From assembly GCF_900573885.1 (NCBI RefSeq), contig NZ_UPSE01000453.1:124001-188000 (forward strand): a stretch of 64,000 bases of DNA. The letters are read 5' to 3'. A program made the translations under genes and the position numbers. The notes below the pieces were generated by a model that did not search any database, was not told the origin of the DNA, and worked only from the letters and a program-made list of their open reading frames with translations. Source of the DNA: Pseudomonas viridiflava (lineage in GTDB: Bacteria > Pseudomonadota > Gammaproteobacteria > Pseudomonadales > Pseudomonadaceae). The stretch's first letter is position 1. Each line of letters starts with the position of its first letter. Positions 1-15,785 of the stretch are shown one piece after another.

Positions 1-3125
<3,125 letters not shown>

Positions 3126-3136
3126 GGCTATTCCTC

Positions 3137-4150
3137 TTAAACCGCAACCAGGCGCACGCTCGCGCCCTCACCGACGCCCAAGGCCTCAGCAACATCAGCA
3201 CTCAGGTTCACCGGCTTGCCCGGCACCCAGTCCAGCTCGACCACTACCGCGCGGAAATCCTGCAGCTGGCCGTTGGCGACCAGATACAGCCGACCTTTGC
3301 CAGGCTCGCCCACACGCGCCGGCACCACACGACTCTGCGCAATGGAGCGAATGCCCGAGGTGCGCGCGTGCAGCGTGGGGCCGCCATCAAAGATGTCGAT
3401 GTAGTGGTCGGTTTCAAAGCCTTCGCGCATCAGGATGTCGAAAGTGATCTGCGCACGCGGATGCACCTGTCCCATGGCTTCCTGGGCTTCGTCGGGCAGC
3501 AGCGGCACGTAAATCGGGTAATGCGGCATCAGCTCGGCCAGAAAGGTCCGACTCTTCAGCCCGCACAGACGCTCGGCTTCGGCGTAGTTGAGGTCGAAGA
3601 AGTTGCGGCCTACGGCGTCCCAGAATGGAGAATCGCCCTGCTCGTCGCTGTGGCCGACAATCTCTACCACCACCGCATCGGCAAAGCGCTCCGGGTGGCT
3701 GGCCACAAACAGCAGGCGGCCACGGGAGTTCAGCTCGGCCCACGGCGAATCCACCAGCGGCTGTTCGACGTAAAAGCTGGTGAGCAGGCTGTTGCCGGTC
3801 AGGTCGTGGCACAGCGACAACACATGAATCTTGTTGTGGATCGACAAGGAGCGCGAGGCGTGAACGAAGGTTTCGTTGCGGAAGCTGTAGAACGGCTCGG
3901 AATAGCCTGCCGAGGCGACGACGCCGGAACAGCCGACCAGGCGGCCGGTTTCCGTATCTTCGAGCACGAAGAAATAGCTTTCTTCGCCGTTGAAACTGAC
4001 CTCGGCTGCGAACGAGGCTTCCGACGCGGCGATTTTATCGCCCAGCCGACCCGCATCGTCCGGCAGCGAAGTAACACCAACCGGGCTGTCCGCAGCCAGA
4101 CGTTGCACGTCAGCCAAGTCAGCCATTTGCGCAGGGCGCATCACCAGCAT
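3137..4150 (-). CDS. aruF: Arginine/ornithine N-succinyltransferase, subunit alpha (AruF type)
   Basis: First enzyme of the pathway, paired with AruG as a heteromer in P. aeruginosa. The 337-residue AstA-family protein begins MLVMRPAQMADLADVQRLA. It shares with AruG the segments LCHDLTGNSLLTSF, GHSDEQGDSPFWDAVGRNFF and HYIDIFDGGPTLHARTSG. The start at 4150 is preceded on the minus strand by a purine-rich AGGAGT ribosome site (AAGGAGTAACACC before ATG). A 121 nt gap with a REP-like hairpin separates it from the upstream aruC, so the relative amounts of AruC and the succinyltransferase may be set there. Confidence 0.93.
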   Translation of the reverse strand: MLVMRPAQMADLADVQRLAADSPVGVTSLPDDAGRLGDKIAASEASFAAEVSFNGEESYFFVLEDTETGRLVGCSGVVASAGYSEPFYSFRNETFVHASRSLSIHNKIHVLSLCHDLTGNSLLTSFYVEQPLVDSPWAELNSRGRLLFVASHPERFADAVVVEIVGHSDEQGDSPFWDAVGRNFFDLNYAEAERLCGLKSRTFLAELMPHYPIYVPLLPDEAQEAMGQVHPRAQITFDILMREGFETDHYIDIFDGGPTLHARTSGIRSIAQSRVVPARVGEPGKGRLYLVANGQLQDFRAVVVELDWVPGKPVNLSADVAEALGVGEGASVRLVAV

Positions 4151-4210
4151 GGTGTTACTCCTTAAATTCTCTTTGGTATTTGAAAAGCGGGAACGCTGCA
4201 GACCACTGCC

Positions 4211-4242
4211 GCTGCAGGAGCGGCCGGTCCGGCGCTCCTACA
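4211..4242. repeat. REP-like hairpin between aruC and aruF
   Basis: An inverted repeat with AGGAGCG (4217-4223) and CGCTCCT (4233-4239) arms around a GC-rich palindromic centre, flanked by TGCAGG/CCTACA. It resembles the short REP sequences scattered through Pseudomonas genomes (TGTAGGAGCGG type). It sits in the aruC-aruF gap and could stabilise the 3' end of the aruC message; that role is inference. Confidence 0.7.
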
Positions 4243-4271
4243 AAAAGCAGATCAGCGTCCGCGTACAGCCG

Positions 4272-5591
<1,320 letters not shown>

Positions 5592-5621
5592 TTATAGCGC
5601 CAACCCCGGATTTTTCGCGGC

Positions 5622-5637
5622 TTTCATAAAGGCGACA
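5622..5637 (-). promoter_or_regulatory. Second candidate ArgR half-site before aruC
   Basis: The minus strand reads TGTCGC (5637-5632), N8, AA (5623-5622), a second exact match to the ArgR half-site. It lies in the same orientation as the site at 5571-5587 and 51 bp upstream of it. A same-strand array is what AraC-family activators usually bind. Confidence 0.65.
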
Positions 5638-5710
5638 GAAAGGGTCGCGAAGGCGCAGTCTAAACGCGCTTCCGCCTGCACGGAAATTTCGTGAGGCTAC
5701 GCCTTACACC

Positions 5711-5797
5711 GTCATTCCCGCGAAGGCGGGAATCCAGAATGCTCGGGGAAACACCGCTCGCCTGAAAATTCTGGATCCCCGCCTGCGCGGGGATGAC
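5711..5797. repeat. Inverted pair of interspersed GTCATTCCCGC repeats
   Basis: Two 30-base arms (5711-5740 and 5768-5797) are nearly complementary and would fold into a long hairpin. Each arm is itself a small palindrome (CCCGC...GCGGG). The same unit recurs at 23391-23486 (as a pair) and as single degraded copies near 10510 and 29196. The pair lies just behind the argR stop and may act as its 3' end. The rest of the 5493-5811 gap holds only the ArgR sites. Confidence 0.8.
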
Positions 5798-5811
5798 GTA
5801 AGCGGGGCAAA

Positions 5812-6792
5812 TCAGCCGCGTTCGGAAGGAATCGAGCTCAGTTCAAACGGGCTGCTGCTGCGCCGTTGGTTGCGGTCTTCACGGGGGGTTGCGCCGAAGA
5901 AGTTGCGGTAGGCGCTGGAGAAGTGCGGGCCGGAGGAGAAGCCGCACGAGAGTCCAATCTGGATGATCGATTTGCTGGTTTGCATCAGCAGTTGGCGCGC
6001 TTTGTTCAGACGCAGTTCCAGGTAGTACTGGCTGGGTACGCGGTTGAGGTATTGCTTGAAGATGCGTTCCAGCTGACGGCGTGACACGCAGACGTGCTGG
6101 GCAATTTCGTCGGTGGTCAGCGGCTCTTCGATGTTGGCTTCCATCAACAACACGGCCTGGGTCAGCTTGGGATGGCTGGAGCCGAGGCGGTTTTGCAGGG
6201 GAATGCGTTGGCGCTCGCCGCCTTCGCGAATGCGCTCGACCACCAGCTCTTCCGACACCGCGCCCGCCAGCTCGGCGCCGTGGTCGCGGGCCAGCACGGC
6301 CAGCAGCAGGTCGAGCACGGCCAGGCCGCCACAGGCGGTGAGGCGGTCGCGGTCCCAGTCGAACAGATGGCTGGTGGCAATCACTTTGGGGAAGCGCTCG
6401 GTGAAGTCGTCTTGCCAGCGCCAGTGCACGGCGGCGCGGTAGCCGTCGAGCAAACCAAGCTGGGCCAGCGGGTACACGCCTGCGGACAACCCGCCAATCA
6501 CGCAACCGGCGCGCACCAGTTGTTTCAGCGCGCTGGACAGCGCCGGCGCCAACTGGCCCGGAGGCTCATCCGCCAACAGAAAGAGTTTTTGACAGCCTTC
6601 GAGCTTACCGGCCCACGGCTCACCGGGCAGACGCCAGGCGCCCTCGGTGGCCGGCTCGGCCTGAAGAAATACCAGTTCGTAGGCCACTTCGGGATGCACC
6701 CGCTGGGCGACACGCAGGGCTTCTTCAGCCAGAGCCAGGGTCATGGCCTTGGTGTTGGGCCAGAGGAGAAAACCGATTCGGTGGGCAGTCAT
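5812..6792 (-). CDS. argR: ArgR, AraC-family arginine regulator
   Basis: Regulator of arginine transport and catabolism in pseudomonads; it is unrelated to the E. coli ArgR repressor. The 326-residue protein has an N-terminal DJ-1/PfpI-like amidotransferase-type domain (about residues 1-195, starting MTAHRIGFLLWP) and a C-terminal AraC HTH domain (about 215-315). The HTH includes VCVSRRQLERIFKQYL and the second-helix signature near GLSCGFSSGPHFSSAYRNFF. The start was set at 6792, where similarity to known ArgR begins; nine extra upstream codons exist but no good ribosome site does. It is the last gene of the aot operon, as in P. aeruginosa, and probably autoregulated through the site before aotJ. 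Confidence 0.94.
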   Translation of the reverse strand: MTAHRIGFLLWPNTKAMTLALAEEALRVAQRVHPEVAYELVFLQAEPATEGAWRLPGEPWAGKLEGCQKLFLLADEPPGQLAPALSSALKQLVRAGCVIGGLSAGVYPLAQLGLLDGYRAAVHWRWQDDFTERFPKVIATSHLFDWDRDRLTACGGLAVLDLLLAVLARDHGAELAGAVSEELVVERIREGGERQRIPLQNRLGSSHPKLTQAVLLMEANIEEPLTTDEIAQHVCVSRRQLERIFKQYLNRVPSQYYLELRLNKARQLLMQTSKSIIQIGLSCGFSSGPHFSSAYRNFFGATPREDRNQRRSSSPFELSSIPSERG

Positions 6793-6880
6793 GGCTGGCA
6801 GTCTAGGCTCTGTTGCCATGCATTCACATGGCCGGTTGTGCTGCTACGAAGCAGTCTTAGGTTAATAGCCGCGCTGAAGC

Positions 6881-7645
<765 letters not shown>

Positions 7646-7705
7646 GGTTCAGGTTCTCGGCAGGCAAAGGTTCAGCCGTGGCTGGCGTTGCTAATTCGGA
7701 AATTC

Positions 7706-8404
7706 TCAGGCCTTGCGCGGCGCCAGGTAAGCCAGCCAGCGGCGCTCGGCCAGCTTGAACAGGCGCACCAGCACGAAGGTCAGGCACAGGTAAATGGCAC
7801 CGGCAGTGATATAGGCCTCGAAGGCCAGATAGAACTGCGAGTTGATGGTTTTTGCCGCGCCGGTGATATCCACCAGCGTGACGATCGACGCCAGGCTGGT
7901 GGTGTGCAGCATCATGATCACTTCGTTGCTGTACTGCGGCAGCGCCCGGCGCAGGGCCGAGGGCAGCAGAATGCGGCGGTACAGCTTGGCGCGCGACATG
8001 CCCATGGCCTTGGCCGCCTCGATTTCGCCATGGGGAATCGACTTCAAACTGCCGGCGAGAATTTCCGCGCTGTAGGCGCTGGTGTTGATGGCAAAGGCCA
8101 GGCAGGCGCAGAACGTGGCATTGGACAGATACGGCCAAAACACGCTTTCACGTACGCCGGCGAACTGTGCCAGGCCGTAGTAGATCAGGAACAGCTGCAC
8201 CAGCATCGGCGTGCCGCGAATCACATAGGTGTACAGCCAGGCCGTGGCGTTTACCAAAGGCTGCCGGGACACCCGCATCAACCCCAGGGGCACGGCGGCC
8301 GCCAGGCCAACCGTCAGGGATATCAGCAGCAGCTTGAGGGTGATCAGGATGCCACCCAGGTACAGGTGGATGTTTTCCCAGATAGGCGCGAAATCGAAAA
8401 TCAT
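7706..8404 (-). CDS. aotM: Arginine/ornithine ABC transporter permease
   Basis: Inner-membrane permease of the His/Glu/Gln/Arg transporter family (232 residues, about five hydrophobic segments). The cytoplasmic EAA loop that contacts AotP is visible as EAAKAMGMSRAKLYRRILLP. The start overlaps the aotQ stop (ATGA at 8404-8401), so the two permeases are translated together as a pair. The length equals that of P. aeruginosa AotM. Confidence 0.93.
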   Translation of the reverse strand: MIFDFAPIWENIHLYLGGILITLKLLLISLTVGLAAAVPLGLMRVSRQPLVNATAWLYTYVIRGTPMLVQLFLIYYGLAQFAGVRESVFWPYLSNATFCACLAFAINTSAYSAEILAGSLKSIPHGEIEAAKAMGMSRAKLYRRILLPSALRRALPQYSNEVIMMLHTTSLASIVTLVDITGAAKTINSQFYLAFEAYITAGAIYLCLTFVLVRLFKLAERRWLAYLAPRKA

Positions 8405-9090
8405 AATTCAGCCACCTTCATGCCCACCGAATAGCGTTTCTCCAACGCCCGCAACAGCAGCAGCGACACACTGGTGATCACCAGGTACAACGCCGCCACC
8501 ACCAGGTAGAAGGTGAACGGCTGATGCGTCGCGTCGGCGGCGTTCTTGGCTTTGAACATCATGTCTTGCAGGCTCACGGTCGACACCAGCGCGGTGGCCT
8601 TTACCAGCACCAGCCAATTATTGGTGAAGCCGGGAATAGCGAAGCGGATCATCTGCGGCACCAGCACGCGGAAGAACACCTGCATGCCGCTCATGCCGTA
8701 GGCGGCGCCCGCCTCGCTCTGCCCCTTGGGAATAGCCATAAAGGCACCCCGGAAGGTTTCCGACAGGTACGCACCAAAGATAAAGCCCATGGTGAACACG
8801 CCGGTCGCGAACGGGTCGAGGTCAATGTAATCCTCGAAACCCAGCAGCGGCGCCACGCGGTTCACCACGTCCTGGCCGCCGTAGAAAATCAGCAGGATCA
8901 GCACCAGATCAGGGATACCGCGAATGACCGTGGCGTAGGTTTCGCCCAGTAATGCCAGCCACTTGATCGGCGATAAACGAAACGCAGCGCCGATCAGGCC
9001 AAGCACAATCGCCAGCGCCATCGACGTCAGCGCCAGGGAAATGGTCAGCCATGCGCCATCAAGAATGGTCGAGCCGTAGCCGTTGAGCAT
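8401..9090 (-). CDS. aotQ: Arginine/ornithine ABC transporter permease
   Basis: Second permease subunit, 229 residues, with hydrophobic segments starting at ISLALTSMALAIVLGLIG and an EAA loop seen as SEAGAAYGMSGMQVFFRVLVP. It forms the heterodimeric channel with AotM. It is separated from the upstream aotJ by 181 nt holding a REP-like inverted repeat, a common arrangement that leaves the binding protein expressed more strongly than the membrane parts. Confidence 0.93.
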   Translation of the reverse strand: MLNGYGSTILDGAWLTISLALTSMALAIVLGLIGAAFRLSPIKWLALLGETYATVIRGIPDLVLILLIFYGGQDVVNRVAPLLGFEDYIDLDPFATGVFTMGFIFGAYLSETFRGAFMAIPKGQSEAGAAYGMSGMQVFFRVLVPQMIRFAIPGFTNNWLVLVKATALVSTVSLQDMMFKAKNAADATHQPFTFYLVVAALYLVITSVSLLLLRALEKRYSVGMKVAEL

Positions 9091-9117
9091 GATGAAAAGC
9101 CCGTGAGAATAAAGGTC

Positions 9118-9203
9118 GCTGTGGGAGGGGCCGGTCCGGCACTTCGGTTAGCCGCACGCTCTTCAAGCGCTAACAGCATCGCGGCCAAAGCCGCTCCACA
9201 GGG
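9118..9203. repeat. REP-like pair between aotJ and aotQ
   Basis: Two divergent REP-like units: GCTGTGGGAGGGGCCGGTCC from 9118 and GCGGCCAAAGCCGCTCCACA from 9181. They are inverted relative to each other and could fold into a larger hairpin in the aot transcript, protecting the aotJ message. The rest of the 9091-9271 gap shows no gene. Confidence 0.65.
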
Positions 9204-9271
9204 ATCTGTGGCGCAAATAAAAAGTGGCACATCCCGTGAATCGAGCCTGTGCCACTGTCAGCGTGCTGGAG

Positions 9272-10051
9272 TTACTTGCCGTAGACGTCGAAGGCGAAGT
9301 ACTTGTCTTGCACTTGTTTGTATTTGCCGTTGGCGCGAATGGCCAGGATGGCCGCGCTGATCTTGTCGGCCAGGGCTTTGTCGCCCTTGCGCACAGCAAT
9401 GCCCTGGCCTTCGCCGAAGTATTTCTCTTCGGTGAAGTCCGGACCGGCGAAGGCGAAACCTTTGCCCGAATCGGTTTTCAGGAAGCCGTCGTCGATATTC
9501 ACCGAGTCTGCCAGGGTGGCGTCGAGGCGGCCCGAAGACAGGTCGAGGAACACTTCGTTCTGCGAGCTGTAGCGCACGATTTCGGCACCAGCAGGAGCGA
9601 AGACTTCGGTGGCGTAACGGTCGTAAACCGAGGAACGCTGCACGCCGATTTTCTTGCCTTTCAGGTCGGCGAGCGGGTCGTTGAGGGTGGTACCGGCCTT
9701 CATCGCCAGCTTGGCTGGGGTGGAGTAGTACTTGCCGGTGAAATCGACCGACTTCTTGCGATCGTCAGTGATGGACATGGACGACAGAATGGCGTCGAAC
9801 TTGCGAACTTTCAGCGCCGGGATCAGGCCGTCGAATTCCTGCTCGATCCACTTGCACTGCACTTTCATCTCTTCGCACAGGGCCATGCCGATGTCGTAGT
9901 CGAAGCCGGTGATCTTGTCGTCAGGAGTCTTGAACGCGAAGGGCGGGTAAGCCGCTTCAATACCGATACGCAGGGGCTTGGCATCATCGGCCATGGCCAG
10001 GGGCGACAGCAGGGACACCGCCAGGGCGCCGAGAAGGGCGAGCTTCTTCAT
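9272..10051 (-). CDS. aotJ: Periplasmic arginine/ornithine-binding protein
   Basis: Periplasmic substrate-binding subunit of the Aot importer, 259 residues, with a Sec signal peptide of about 22 residues ([21 protein letters not shown]). The mature part has the SBP family 3 fold with [28 protein letters not shown] (containing one Cys), WDGLIPAL-like [20 protein letters not shown] and [11 protein letters not shown]. The start was set at 10051 because an AAGGAG site lies 7-8 nt before it and the signal peptide begins there; the open frame runs on to 10210 without a ribosome site. First gene of the aot operon. Confidence 0.95.
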   Translation of the reverse strand: MKKLALLGALAVSLLSPLAMADDAKPLRIGIEAAYPPFAFKTPDDKITGFDYDIGMALCEEMKVQCKWIEQEFDGLIPALKVRKFDAILSSMSITDDRKKSVDFTGKYYSTPAKLAMKAGTTLNDPLADLKGKKIGVQRSSVYDRYATEVFAPAGAEIVRYSSQNEVFLDLSSGRLDATLADSVNIDDGFLKTDSGKGFAFAGPDFTEEKYFGEGQGIAVRKGDKALADKISAAILAIRANGKYKQVQDKYFAFDVYGK

Positions 10052-10218
10052 CGTGGACTCCTTAATAGGTCGTGCGCCGGGTAACAGGCCGACCGTGAAA
10101 TTATAGGAAGAGTCGCCATCTTTGCCGGGTGATAACCCGAAGGGACGAAGCTCATCAGCCGACGCGCGAGTAGCGGCGTCTGGGTGGCGGCATTCTAACG
10201 ACAGCCCCAAAGCCGATA

Positions 10219-10234
10219 TTTCTTCAATGCGACA
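10219..10234 (-). promoter_or_regulatory. Candidate ArgR half-site before aotJ
   Basis: The minus strand reads TGTCGC (10234-10229), N8, AA (10220-10219), matching the ArgR consensus. It lies about 168 nt before the aotJ start. A weaker TGTCGT lies 31 bp downstream (10203-10198) but lacks the AA. The aot operon is a known ArgR target in P. aeruginosa. Confidence 0.65.
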
Positions 10235-10554
10235 AGTAATTACAAAACGGCTTTGGCGGGCGCTCGGCCTATTGACAGCAGCTGCAAAAAGCGGCAGTGG
10301 CGAAGATGCGGATAAACGGGAAACTACAGCAGGATTTGGGCCAGGTTTTTATGAACCCTTGCGGGTGTTGGGTTTTGCACGGCGAGTTGTTTTTTCCGTA
10401 GGCATAAATCGCCCGCAAAGTGGGCGGACTGTTTCCGATTGCCCCGTTGTGGGTCGGGGGTGATACCGGGTGGGTGAAAAGCGGATAAAAATCTTTGTAG
10501 AAACAACCGTCGCCTGCGCGGGAATGACGGTGTTGGGTGCGAGAGCGGCGCAAA
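10235..10554. other. Non-coding gap between the aot promoter and the acs terminator
   Basis: No convincing gene. It contains a small hairpin (CGCCCgcaaagtGGGCG near 10408-10425) and one degraded copy of the GTCATTCCCGC-type interspersed repeat near 10510-10530. The open frames here lack ribosome sites and have unusual composition. Confidence 0.6.
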
Positions 10555-10586
10555 ACAAAACGCCCGCAACTAAGCGGGCGTTTTGT
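10555..10586 (-). terminator. Intrinsic terminator of acs (bidirectional shape)
   Basis: Perfect 13-bp stem, ACAAAACGCCCGC (10555-10567) and GCGGGCGTTTTGT (10574-10586), with loop AACTAA. It lies 13 nt after the acs stop. The A/T runs at the stem ends allow it to work on either strand. Confidence 0.9.
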
Positions 10587-10599
10587 CACAGCGAAACCC

Positions 10600-12555
<1,956 letters not shown>

Positions 12556-12670
12556 CGGGGATACCTCGGGCAATCGTTGTTTTTGTATGGCGCCTTTTGT
12601 AGCCCTCTCCTCCCCGCTGGGCCATTCGACCATGGTCTTACCGGGCACTTGAGTCACAGGCGAGAACCAG

Positions 12671-12783
12671 CCCCCTCACCCTAACCCTCTCCCCTCCGGG
12701 GCGAGGGGACTGAACGAGGCGGCATGGCAAATTGCGGTAAGGCTCCCCTCTCCCGCTTGCGGGAGAGGGGCTGGGGGTGAGGG
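12671..12783. repeat. Interspersed CTCACCC...GGGTGAG inverted repeat (copy 1)
   Basis: A 113-bp element bounded by CCCTCACCCTAACCCTCTCCC and GGGAGAGGGGCTGGGGGTGAGGG, with internal palindromes. Related copies lie at 17003-17117 and 20794-20896. It sits between acs and the 3' end of phhR and can form a large hairpin. Confidence 0.85.
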
Positions 12784-12789
12784 CCGACG

Positions 12790-14343
12790 TTACTCCCTAC
12801 CCAGCCCATACTGCCGCAGCTTGTTGGCAATGGTGGTATGCGAAACCCCCAGCCGCTTGCCCAGTTGCCGGCTACTTGGATGCTCGTGATACAGCCGTTC
12901 CAGCACCGCCTGTTCGAAGCGCCCGAGAATCGCGTCCAGCCCGCCTTCCAGGGAAAAGTCCCCCAACGGCTGCGGCGCGCCGTAGTCCGGCAGGCGGATG
13001 TGTTCGGCCTTCACCACGGCGCCGTCGCACAACGACACCGCCTGAAACAGCACGTTTTCCAGTTGCCGCACGTTGCCCGGCCAGTGGTAGTGGTTCAGCC
13101 GCTCGAACGCCGGCGCCGCAAGAGTGGGCAACGGGCAGCCGATTTGCCGGCTGGCCTGGTCGAGGAAGTGTTCAACCAACGGCATCAGCCCATCGAGGCA
13201 TTCGCGCAGGGGCGGAATGTGCAGACTCAGCACGTTCAGACGGTGGTACAGGTCCTGGCGGAATTCGCCTTTGGCGCACAGCTCGGACAGGTCCACCTGA
13301 GTGGCGCAGATCACGCGTACGTCGAGGTACACCTCTTCGTCACTGCCGACCCGGCGGAAGCAGCCGTCCTGCAGAAAGCGCAGCAGTTTGGCTTGCAGGC
13401 GCGGGCTCATTTCGCCGACGCCGTCGAGAAATAGCGTGCCGCCTGCTGTCAGTTCCAGCAGGCCAAGCTTGCCTTCCGGGCGCGCCCCTTCGAACGCGCC
13501 GGGGCCGTAGCCGAACAGCTCGGTTTCGGCCATGGACTCGGGCAAGCCCGCGCAGTTGAGCGCCATGAATGGTGACTGGCCGCGCGGGCTGGCGAGGTGG
13601 CAGGCGCGGGCCAGCAGTTCCTTGCCGGTGCCGGTTTCACCCTCGATGAGCAAAGGGGCATCCAGCGGCGCCATGCGCCGGGCTTCGCGCACCACGGCGG
13701 CAAGCACCCGCGAGCTTTGGAAAATGCTGTCGAAGCCGCGCAGTTCCTGCTTGCGCACGTGGTAGATGCGCTCGCCTACGCGGTCGGCGCGGTGCAGGGT
13801 GAGCACGGCGCCCGCCATGGCGTCGCTTTCTTCATGCTCGGTTTGCAGCGGCGCGATGTCGGCGAGGAACACGTCGCCCTTGATCTTCACCCGCAGGCCG
13901 TTGATGCGCGATTTGTTGGCGCGCACCAGCTCGGGCAAGTCGAAGTCTTCGGCGTAGCGCGACAGCGGCATGCCCGGCACTTCATCGACACGCACGCCCA
14001 GCAACTGCGCCGCCGCCCGGTTCGCCGCAACGATGGAACCGGCCATGTCGATGGACAGCACCGGAAACTCCAGCGCGCCGAGCAATGCGTTCAATTCCAG
14101 ATGCCGCCGCTCGCTAGGCATCAGCCCCACGCGCTTGACGCCGAACACACCGCCAATCGCCTCGAACTTGGGCCGCAGCGACTGAAATTGCAGATTGATC
14201 AGGTTGGGGCAATGCAGGTAGATGGCGTTGCCCTGCTCACCGCCGACCTCGCCGCGCGCGACGTTGATGCCGTACTCGACGAGTAGATTGAGGATGTCGC
14301 GAAGGATGCCAATCCGGTTCTGGCAATGGACTTTGATACGCAT
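12790..14343 (-). CDS. phhR: PhhR, TyrR-family regulator of aromatic amino-acid catabolism
   Basis: Transcriptional regulator that responds to phenylalanine/tyrosine and controls phh genes and homogentisate catabolism in pseudomonads. The 517-residue protein has an N-terminal ACT domain (about 1-70, MRIKVHCQNRIGILRDIL), a PAS domain (about 80-140), an AAA+ domain (about 210-430) with Walker A GETGTGKE, Walker B GGTLFLDGVGEM and WPGNVRQLEN, and a C-terminal TyrR-type HTH (SSRQLGKRLGVSHTTIANKL). The sigma54-contact loop GAFTGA reads GAFEGA, as expected for TyrR-type regulators that do not depend on sigma54. It is divergent from phhA. Confidence 0.95.
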   Translation of the reverse strand: MRIKVHCQNRIGILRDILNLLVEYGINVARGEVGGEQGNAIYLHCPNLINLQFQSLRPKFEAIGGVFGVKRVGLMPSERRHLELNALLGALEFPVLSIDMAGSIVAANRAAAQLLGVRVDEVPGMPLSRYAEDFDLPELVRANKSRINGLRVKIKGDVFLADIAPLQTEHEESDAMAGAVLTLHRADRVGERIYHVRKQELRGFDSIFQSSRVLAAVVREARRMAPLDAPLLIEGETGTGKELLARACHLASPRGQSPFMALNCAGLPESMAETELFGYGPGAFEGARPEGKLGLLELTAGGTLFLDGVGEMSPRLQAKLLRFLQDGCFRRVGSDEEVYLDVRVICATQVDLSELCAKGEFRQDLYHRLNVLSLHIPPLRECLDGLMPLVEHFLDQASRQIGCPLPTLAAPAFERLNHYHWPGNVRQLENVLFQAVSLCDGAVVKAEHIRLPDYGAPQPLGDFSLEGGLDAILGRFEQAVLERLYHEHPSSRQLGKRLGVSHTTIANKLRQYGLGRE

Positions 14344-14423
14344 GGCGGGCTCATTGTTGTTGTTTTGATAGGCGCTGCAATCACCGTCGCCATCAGGAGA
14401 ATCTGACGACGCGGCGGAATTTT

Positions 14424-14441
14424 CGTAAAGGATAGTTTACG
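14424..14441. promoter_or_regulatory. Strong TyrR/PhhR box in the phhR-phhA gap
   Basis: CGTAAA-N6-TTTACG, differing from the TyrR box consensus TGTAAA-N6-TTTACA only at the outermost bases and perfectly palindromic. It lies 179 nt upstream of phhA and 81 nt upstream of phhR, so it could serve both divergent promoters. Confidence 0.8.
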
Positions 14442-14485
14442 GATTACCGCGCCAGCAATACGACGCCTCGCTGCTTTCGCTCGCT

Positions 14486-14503
14486 TGTCATCATTTCTTT
14501 ACG
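14486..14503. promoter_or_regulatory. Weaker TyrR/PhhR box upstream of phhA
   Basis: TGTCAT-N6-TTTACG, a degenerate second TyrR-type box 62 bp downstream of the strong one and 117 nt before phhA. A strong plus weak pair about six helical turns apart is a usual TyrR-family layout. Confidence 0.6.
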
Positions 14504-14619
14504 GTTTTTGAACGCCGTCATCACACCGTATTGCCCAAGTCCAGCTGAAATCAGGCGCGCCGCAGGTTATCTCTAGGCCCACAAGCGGTCGTCAATAACA
14601 ACAACGAAGAGAGGCAGCG

Positions 14620-15405
14620 ATGAAGCAGTCGCACTACGTGGCACGCGAGCCGGACAGCAACGGGTTTATCGATTACCCCGATGCCGAGCACGAAGTCTGG
14701 AACACCTTGATTACGCGGCAGCTGAAACTGGTCGAAGGCCGCGCCTGCCAGGAGTACCTCGACGGCATCGAGCAGCTGGCCCTGCCCCATGAGCGCATTC
14801 CGCAGTTGGGCGAGATCAACCGCGTACTCGGCGCGACCACGGGCTGGCAAGTGGCGCGGGTGCCAGCGCTGATTCCCTTCCAGACCTTCTTCGAATTACT
14901 CGCCAGCAAGCAATTCCCGGTCGCGACGTTTATCCGCACCCCTGAAGAACTCGACTACCTGCAAGAGCCGGACATTTTCCACGAGGTATTCGGCCATTGC
15001 CCGCTGCTGACCAACCCCTGGTTCGCCGAATTCACCCACACCTACGGCACGCTCGGCCTCAAGGCCAGCAAAGAGCAGCGCGTGTTTCTTGCCCGTCTGT
15101 ACTGGATGACCATCGAGTTCGGCCTGGTCGACACGCCACACGGCCGCAGAATTTATGGCGGCGGCATTCTTTCCTCGCCGAAGGAAACCCTCTATAGCCT
15201 ATCCGATGTACCGGAGCATCAAGCCTTTGATCCGCTGGACGCGATGCGCACGCCGTACCGGATCGACATTCTGCAACCTTTGTATTTCGTGCTGCCCGAC
15301 CTCAAGCGCCTGTTCGACCTCGCCCATGAAGACCTCATGACCATGGTCGCGCAAGCTGCCCAACTGGGCTTGCACCCCGCTAAATTTCCGCCGAAAGCGG
15401 CCTGA
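14620..15405 (+). CDS. phhA: Phenylalanine 4-hydroxylase
   Basis: Fe(II)- and tetrahydropterin-dependent monooxygenase that turns phenylalanine into tyrosine. The 261-residue bacterial single-domain form carries the iron ligands His121 and His126 in IFHEVFGHCPLL and Glu166 in YWMTIEFGLV. The ATG is preceded by GAAGAGAGGCAGCG. It heads the phhA-phhB-phhC operon (23 nt gap to phhB, then overlap), with PhhR boxes in the divergent region. Confidence 0.97.
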   Translation: MKQSHYVAREPDSNGFIDYPDAEHEVWNTLITRQLKLVEGRACQEYLDGIEQLALPHERIPQLGEINRVLGATTGWQVARVPALIPFQTFFELLASKQFPVATFIRTPEELDYLQEPDIFHEVFGHCPLLTNPWFAEFTHTYGTLGLKASKEQRVFLARLYWMTIEFGLVDTPHGRRIYGGGILSSPKETLYSLSDVPEHQAFDPLDAMRTPYRIDILQPLYFVLPDLKRLFDLAHEDLMTMVAQAAQLGLHPAKFPPKAA

Positions 15406-15428
15406 TTTTTTTCTGACTGGAGCCCCCG

Positions 15429-15785
15429 ATGACTGCCCTGAACCAAGCCCACTGCGAAGCCTGCAAAGCCGATGCACCAAAAGTGTCGGATGACGAACTG
15501 GCCGTGCTGATCAAGGAAATACCGGACTGGAACATCGAAGTGCGCGACGGCGTGCTGCAACTGGAAAAACGCTACGACTTCAAAAACTTCAAACACGCCC
15601 TGGCTTTCACCAACGCGGTTGGGGAAATCGCCGAAGCCGAAGGCCATCACCCTGGCCTGCTCACTGAATGGGGCAAAGTCACCGTCACCTGGTGGAGCCA
15701 CTCCATCAAAGGCCTGCACCGCAACGACTTCATCATGGCGGCGCGTACCGATCAGGTGGCCAAGACGGCGGAAGGCGTGAAGTGA
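15429..15785 (+). CDS. phhB: Pterin-4a-carbinolamine dehydratase
   Basis: Regenerates the pterin cofactor by dehydrating 4a-hydroxytetrahydropterin made by PhhA. The 118-residue PCD/DCoH protein has the signature region [16 protein letters not shown] followed by [25 protein letters not shown] ribosome site precedes the ATG. Its stop TGA overlaps the GTG start of phhC. Confidence 0.96.
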   Translation: MTALNQAHCEACKADAPKVSDDELAVLIKEIPDWNIEVRDGVLQLEKRYDFKNFKHALAFTNAVGEIAEAEGHHPGLLTEWGKVTVTWWSHSIKGLHRNDFIMAARTDQVAKTAEGVK

